Under the pieces are notes generated by a model. That model was given only the letters and a program-made list of their open reading frames with translations. It was not told where the DNA came from and made no database searches. The position numbers and the translations under genes are program-made. Below are positions 51,994-64,000 of a DNA stretch of 64,000 nt, piece after piece; the stretch's first letter is position 1; each line of letters starts with the position of its first letter. The DNA comes from Brachionus manjavacas (taxonomy: Eukaryota; Rotifera; Eurotatoria; Ploima; Brachionidae). The stretch spans positions 124,001 to 188,000 of the forward strand of contig JAHQIY010000037.1 of NCBI GenBank assembly GCA_019054805.1, in the 5' to 3' direction.

Positions 51994-53672
51994 ATGCTAA
52001 ATCAGGCTATTAGATCAACCGTGTTTAATTGCAGCGTGCTCAAGACTTCGCTGCTGAGAGGACAAGCGGCCATTTTGAACGGATCGTACAGCACTTCGGC
52101 CGAGGTGGTGGACGACGTGAATTTTTACAAAATGGTCGAGATGTTCTATGACAGGGCTGCGTCTATTGTGGAGGACAAGATGGTCGAGGAAATGAAGTCT
52201 CGCGAAACTCCTGAAGTAAAGCGCAACAAAATAAAAGGAATCCTGAAGGTGATAAAGCCATGCAATCATGTGCTGGAGATGACTTTTCCGGTCAAGAGAG
52301 ACAACGGAGAATTTGAGATCATCGAGGCTTGGAGAGCGCAGCATTCGCAGCACCGTGCGCCGTGCAAGGGAGGCATCCGCTACTCGAAAGATGTGTGCAT
52401 TGACGAAGTAAAAGCATTGTCGGCTTTGATGACATTCAAGTGTGCATGCGTTGATGTGCCTTTTGGTGGCGGCAAAGCAGGCGTCAAGATCAACCCAAAA
52501 GAGTATTCGGAAGGCGAGCTGGAAAGGATTACGCGCCGTTTTGCTGTCGAACTGTCAAAAAAGGGATTCATTGGGCCCGGCATTGATGTTCCAGCGCCGG
52601 ACATGGGCACTGGCGAACGAGAAATGGCATGGATAGCCGACACCTATGCCAACACTCTTGGCCACTCTAACATAAACGCATTCGCCTGTGTAACTGGCAA
52701 GCCAATTTTGCAGGGAGGCATCCACGGAAGAACATCGGCAACTGGCCGTGGCATTTATCACGGCATCGACAACTTTGTCAACGAAGCCTCATTCATGTCC
52801 CAGGTCGGTCTCTTGCCAGGTCTTCAAAACAAAACCTACATCGTGCAAGGCTTTGGCAATGTTGGTCTTCATTCAATGAGATACTTGACCAGACATGGCG
52901 CAAAGTGTGTGGGCGTTCTGGAATGGGACTGTGCCATTGTCAATCCGGACGGAATCGACCCCAAAGAGCTTGAAGACTACAAAATTGAGCACGGCACAAT
53001 TAAGGGATTCCCGGGCGCCCAGCCATACGCCAAAGAAAACATCGCTGATCTGCTCACGGAAAAATGTGACATCTTGGTACCAGCTGCAAGTGAAAAGCAG
53101 ATAACTAAACACAATGCCGAAAGAATACAGGCTAAAGTAATTGCCGAGGGCGCCAATGGTCCCGTCACCCCCGAAGCTGACGAAATTTTAAAAAAGAAAA
53201 ATGTTCTTGTAATTCCAGATCTTTACATAAACGCTGGTGGAGTCACCGTCTCGTACTTTGAATGGCTCAAAAACTTGAACCACGTCAGCTATGGCCGATT
53301 AACATTCAAATACCAAAAAGACACTAATTATCATTTGTTGGGAAGTGTCCAAGATTCGCTTGTCAAGCAATTTGGTGGCAAAATAGCCATTGAGCCTAGC
53401 ACAGAATTTCTCAAAAGAATGGCTGTAAGAGATTTTTTGCTTATTTTGGATCAAGAGGCAAAAGTTGATTTTTGTTTTGTTTTTTTTTTAAGGGCGCCTC
53501 TGAAAAAGACATAGTTCACTCAGGTTTGGAGTATTCAATGGAACGATCTGCCAAAGCCATTATGAGAACTGCTATGAAATATAACCTAGGCTTGGACATT
53601 AGAACTGCCGCTTATGTGAATGCAATCGAAAAGGTCGTTAAAGTTTACGAGAGTGCTGGATTTACATTTTAA
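51994..53672 (+). CDS. GLUD1: Glutamate dehydrogenase, mitochondrial
   Basis: Exons 51994-53424 and 53493-53672, with a 68-bp intron, give 536 codons; human GLUD1 has 558. It interconverts glutamate and 2-oxoglutarate with NAD(P) in the mitochondrial matrix. The N-terminus (about 30 residues, Arg/Ser/Leu-rich, no acids) is a likely transit peptide. Substrate-site and catalytic motifs are PCKGGIRYS (about 124-132), the lysine in [17 protein letters not shown] (about 149) and [17 protein letters not shown] (about 193). The nucleotide fold has [14 protein letters not shown] (about 285). Residues about 430-470 ([15 protein letters not shown]) are the antenna that carries allosteric signals in animal GDH. 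The second exon restores the conserved [12 protein letters not shown]; without splicing the frame closes soon after. Richer in G/C than the flanks. Intact. Confidence 0.97.
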
Positions 53673-54199
53673 AATTATGATAGCAAAATTTTTGTTAGAG
53701 ATTATTTTTGAGATCTTGTTGAAAAAATAGATAATATTTACAAAAAAAAAAGAATGCAACAAGTCGAAAAATATTTGGTACTTTTAGTCTAAAATAAAAA
53801 ATGTTTTACTGAATTTTTGAGATTTTAATTTTGAGAAAAAAAATAAGTTGTGTCTATGATGATGTTGATTTTTCAAAATCGGCTAAAAATTATTTTCGTA
53901 ATTTGACTACCTGTTTAGAAAAAGGAAAATAAAATACGTAAAAAGTTGAAACAAAAATGCTGAAAATTAAAAAAAAAAGTTTTCTTTTATCATCATTTTT
54001 GGGCAAAAAAAATGAGCAATTATGCTGCGTTGCATAAATGAAATTTTTTGAATATTGAAATCTAAAGCTTCGAAAAATTAAGCTTGTTTGTAGATTGCAA
54101 TGCGAAATAGGCAATAATTGAAAAGTAAATTTTTTTTTTAATTTTCGACCCCAAAATTTCGCCCTCTTTATTTTTTTTTCATGTTTCATAATATTTATC
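53673..54199. other. GLUD 3' flank
   Basis: AT-rich sequence with the presumed 3' UTR. The minus-strand open frame 53890-54255 has no recognisable content and overlaps the Tigger end, so it is not called. Confidence 0.4.
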
Positions 54200-54700
54200 T
54201 GAGTCTGGATAATACGATGTGTTTTGGCGGAAAAAACGGACATCGTATTTACCAATATTGTATTAATCAGATTTGCATGTTAAAGGATGGGAAGAAAAAA
54301 ATTGAAAATTAATTTTTTATCAAGGAATTATTGTTTATTCAAAAATAAAAAATAGATTAAAAAGAAAAGCGTTTATCAATTTTACTTTGAAAAGACTGAT
54401 CTACGCCACAAAATTGATCCATTTTGGACAACTGATCAATGAATAAAGAACAGTCTTTGTTCTTTTGGGCAAAATACAATCGTAGTTTATCTATGCAATA
54501 GTTTTAAAGGTAATATTATGCCTTTTTTTAAAACCGTGTAACCATCCATTGCTAGCTTTAAAATCAGTTTGATTTAACATAGTTGCATATTTAATAGCCT
54601 GGGATTGAATCAATGGACCGTTAAGAGTATTATTTTATATGTCATAACTGATTTGAACAATTGATCAAGGGCCTCTTCAATTCTTGCATACATATCGAGA
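54200..54700 (-). pseudogene. Tigger/pogo transposase fragment, second derivative
   Basis: On the minus strand this matches the right half of the element at 39657-40640, ending in the same terminal repeat (GAGTCTGGATAATACGATG at 54204). Its frames retain an extra helix-turn-helix of CENP-B type (FKASNGWLHGFKKRHNITF) absent from the first copy. They then join the C-terminal tail (DQLSKMDQFCGVDQSF-type). The DDE domain is missing here too. The other end is cut off. Confidence 0.8.
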
Positions 54701-54727
54701 TTTTTATGACACTTTGATCATGCGAGG

Positions 54728-54769
54728 TTCTAAATGAGAGGTTCTAAATGATTTAGAACCTCTCATTTA
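54728..54769. repeat. Short hairpin with a repeated word
   Basis: CTAAATGAGAGGTTCTAAATG is followed at once by the complement of its first half (AACCTCTCATTTAG). It lies at the junction of the Tigger and LINE fragments. Confidence 0.7.
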
Positions 54770-54779
54770 GAAGATTTTT

Positions 54780-55830
54780 ATCTTTTATTTATTTTTATTT
54801 ATTTGTTTTCTGTACCGAGCTAAAGCTCCTTCAGAATAAATTAAAAATAAAATTAAAGTTAATAAAATTAGACAAAAAAAAAAGAATCAAAATAGAGTAA
54901 ATAAGCTAAAAAAATGAAAGTTGAAAAGACATAAATTGGAAAAGATTGTTACATGTGGCACATGTTTAAATAGTTCAAGTTTCAGGAAAAAAAGAAGAAA
55001 TAGTAAGGTAGCAATTACACAATGGAGTTGGGTATTCAATATAGTAATTTAAGTTTATTAAAAGGCTCATGATTCACCATGTTGGAGGGAGTATCATATT
55101 TTAAATTTAGGATAGATCTGACTGCTGTATTCTGAATTGCTTTAATTTTTTTAATATTTTTTTCTGAAAATGAATTCAAGCAAGGAAAAGAATATTTTAG
55201 TATTGAAACGACTAAAGATTTATATAAATTTCCTAGTGTGTTTTGATTAAGACCCCATTTTTTGTCTGATAATTTCTTAATAATATTTAGCCTTTTATTG
55301 CAATGTCTTTAATTTCCTCTACCAGTTTATTAAAATTAAACTCAGAATAAAATTTAATACCAAGAAACTTGATTTATTTTTGGCTCACTATTCTGTTTCC
55401 ATAGATTTTTAAGTTTAGATCATCACTCTCTTTTTTGTACCTAGAAAAGACTACTGAACACGACTTTTCAACTGATATCTTCATTTTCCATTTAATAAGC
55501 CATTGTTCTAGTTCGTTGTTCTAGTTCATTTAATAAGCCATTGGTGTATTTATTAATCTTATTTTCTAGGTTCCCTTTCTTGTTATAAATGAAGAATGTA
55601 ACTAGATCATCTGCGAAAAGCAGAGAGTATTCATTATTTGTTTTGTTTCTTTTGGGGATGTAATTAATATATAAACTATATAAAAAAGGACTTATTACTG
55701 ATCTTTGAGAGATACCTGCGGTTATTTAGTATTCTTCGCTCAGGTGTTCATTCACATTTACCTTAAATGTCCTAGAGTTCAAAAAAGGATTTAATTCAGT
55801 AAGTCAAGTAATGAGGTGGGCACCTGGATA
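54780..55830 (-). pseudogene. LINE fragment with signature 3' end, copy 5
   Basis: Minus-strand remains. From 55780 down they read a conserved block around GISQRS-like and FINYIPKR, then a FADDLVTFFIYNK-type catalytic box near 55590-55620, then EKSCSVVFSRYKK-like sequence near 55460 and the C-terminal region. The 3' tail has CTGAAGGAGCTTTAGCTCGG on the minus strand (54811-54834). The same block occurs on the plus strand at 63590-64000. Stops are frequent. Confidence 0.75.
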
Positions 55831-55839
55831 CAATGTGAA

Positions 55840-56445
55840 CAAAAAAATACTTTCCAGTGGTTGCGAAAAAAACTAACGTTGAACTAAAAAATGAATTTGA
55901 ACAATTAAAAAATGAAACAAACTTCAACAACGGCAAACTTCTAAAATTATTTTATTAAAATAAAATATTTTTTTAAATAGATAAAGGTTCGTTTTTATTT
56001 AAATCAAAAAGGCCGAAAAAATTATTTTTTTTGACAAGTTTTTTTTTTTTTTGAATTTTTTTTGCTTCTCAAGAGATATTTTCAAGTTTATTGTTAAAAA
56101 AGCAAATTTTAGTTTAACATTTTTATTAGTTTCATTTTTGTTTTATAATTTTCTTATTTAATCAAAAAGTTACGCGTAAAAATTTTTTTTTTCCTTTTTT
56201 TATCTTAATAAAAATTTAAAAAATTGGCACATGATTTTCAAACTCTTATCATATAAATAAATAAATCCAGAATAAAAAGGCTCAAAATTTATTCTAGCTA
56301 TTAATTGGGAAAGAATTAAAATGACAATGATCATTCTTAGTTTTTATTCAACTTAAAATACACATACTAATTTCAAATATTTATAAGACTTGTGATCAAT
56401 AAAAAAGATTATCAATGCAATAGAATTGCAAGAATTTATCTGAAA
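55840..56445. other. DHX15 3' flank
   Basis: AT-rich sequence between the LINE fragment and the DHX15 stop codon; no gene seen. It includes the DHX15 3' UTR. Confidence 0.4.
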
Positions 56446-63075
<6,630 letters not shown>

Positions 63076-63580
63076 TTTAAAATATAGCTCAAATCAGTAT
63101 TTTAATTTAAATTAAACTTTAAATTTTTAGAATAAAATTTATTTAAAATTTATTGAATTTAAGATTGCTTAGAATTTTTTAATTTCTCTTTAGGACTTGT
63201 ACATCTAGTGTATGAGTAGGAAAAATTCTGCAATCTAGCTGAAAATTTGTTAGAAAAATTTTGAACTTTTTATTCAAGTTGTTCAAATCAGCAAGTTGAT
63301 TTTTTTTTGTTAAATTTTTTAGTTTTTAGCCGATTGATTGATATTAATACTTTTTTTATTTTGAAAATAATTTTGGAGTAAGACTCCGGAACGGCTTCGA
63401 GCGCCAAAGAGCCCTCTTTTCAGTCCTCATGTTTTCAGTCTTTTGAATTAAATTAAAATTCAAAAGAGTCAAATAAATATAAGTAAAAAAAATTAATATA
63501 AATTTTAAGTTTCGTTTAAAAATTCATTTAGAAAAAAAAATGGCTAACCGAAAATGAAATGTTTTTTTTTGAACTCTAGG
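63076..63580. other. DHX15 upstream region
   Basis: AT-rich sequence upstream of the DHX15 ATG, presumably with promoter and 5' UTR; no motif is decisive. A less AT-rich word occurs near 63380-63420. Confidence 0.4.
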
Positions 63581-63584
63581 ACAT

Positions 63585-64000
63585 TTAAGGTAAATTTGAA
63601 TGAACACCTGAGCGAAGAATACTAAATAACCGCAGGTATCTCTCAAAGATCAGTAATAAGTCCTGTTTTATTTAGTTTATAAATTAATGACATCCCCAAA
63701 AGAAACAAAACAAATAATGAATACTCTCTGCTTTTCGCAGATGATCTAGTTTCATTCTTCATTTACAACAAAAAGGGGAACCTCGGAAATTAGATAAATA
63801 AATACACTAGCGAACTAGAAAAATGGCTTATTAAATGGAAAATAAAGATATCAGTTGAAAAGTCGTGTTCAGTAGTCTTTTCTAGATATAAAACAGAGAG
63901 TGATGATCTAAACTTAAAAATCTATGGAAATAGAATAGTGAGCCAAAAGAAATCAAGTTTCTTGGAATTAAATTTTATTCTGAGTTTAATTTTAATTTAC
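63585..64000 (+). pseudogene. LINE reverse-transcriptase fragment, cut by the window edge
   Basis: Plus-strand copy of the same reverse-transcriptase segment as the minus-strand one at 55330-55800. It has ISQRSVISPVLFSL, then INDIPKRNKTNNEYSLLFAD with the catalytic DD, then LEKWLIKWKIKISVEKS. Stops are present. Both copies begin at the same sequence (GAACTCTAGGACATTTAAGG), which suggests a shared truncation or a natural block boundary. Confidence 0.8.

Noticed and set aside
52015-53168. Minus-strand and alternate-frame ORFs across GLUD
   Set aside because: Shadows of the conserved GDH frame, caused by its higher G+C content.

Overview
This window looks like nuclear DNA from a very AT-rich invertebrate animal genome. 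Five conserved eukaryotic genes can be read: a GALNT10-like polypeptide GalNAc-transferase, RAB14, a PHF12-like PHD/FHA protein, mitochondrial glutamate dehydrogenase with the animal-type antenna, and the splicing helicase DHX15. PHF12 together with a GALNT places it in Metazoa. The base composition, the many introns of about 37-77 bp and the dense transposon remains would fit a monogonont rotifer (Brachionus-like). That taxon is an inference and was not tested.

Layout. 404-2604 (+): last exons of an F-box/LRR-like gene. 3540-4470 (-): decayed non-LTR retrotransposon. 4.5-9.1 kb: no gene seen. 9101-15661 (+): unrecognised single-pass membrane protein gene of three exons, with transposon debris in its two large introns. 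16097-23046 (-): GALNT gene of eight exons with one 4.7 kb intron full of mobile DNA. 24617-25840: a 1.2 kb near-perfect foldback element. 26.5-32.7 kb (+): nested LINE, foldback and MULE remains. 35138-35906 (+): RAB14. 36709-37373: Merlin-like transposon. 38980-39337 (-): small unrecognised gene. 39657-40640: Tigger/pogo derivative. 40799-42127 (-): GC-rich CR1-like LINE. 42970-44619 (-): PHF12-like gene. 46255-50640 (-): deleted LINE interrupted by a 3.4 kb MULE. 51994-53672 (+): GLUD. 54200-55830 (-): Tigger and LINE fragments. 56446-63075 (-): DHX15, whose 4.3 kb intron holds two Merlin-like elements. 63590-64000 (+): LINE fragment running off the window.

The host genes are unrelated housekeeping genes and form no pathway or operon. 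The main theme is mobile DNA: Merlin-like elements with perfect 8-bp target duplications, a mariner-like foldback family with TTTACGTAAA-rich arms, Tigger derivatives without a catalytic domain, MULEs, and a LINE family recognisable by a short 3' signature in five places. Insertions have expanded a few introns to kilobases while the others stay tiny. Exon models come from reading frame, GT..AG signals and protein-family conservation; no transcript evidence was available.
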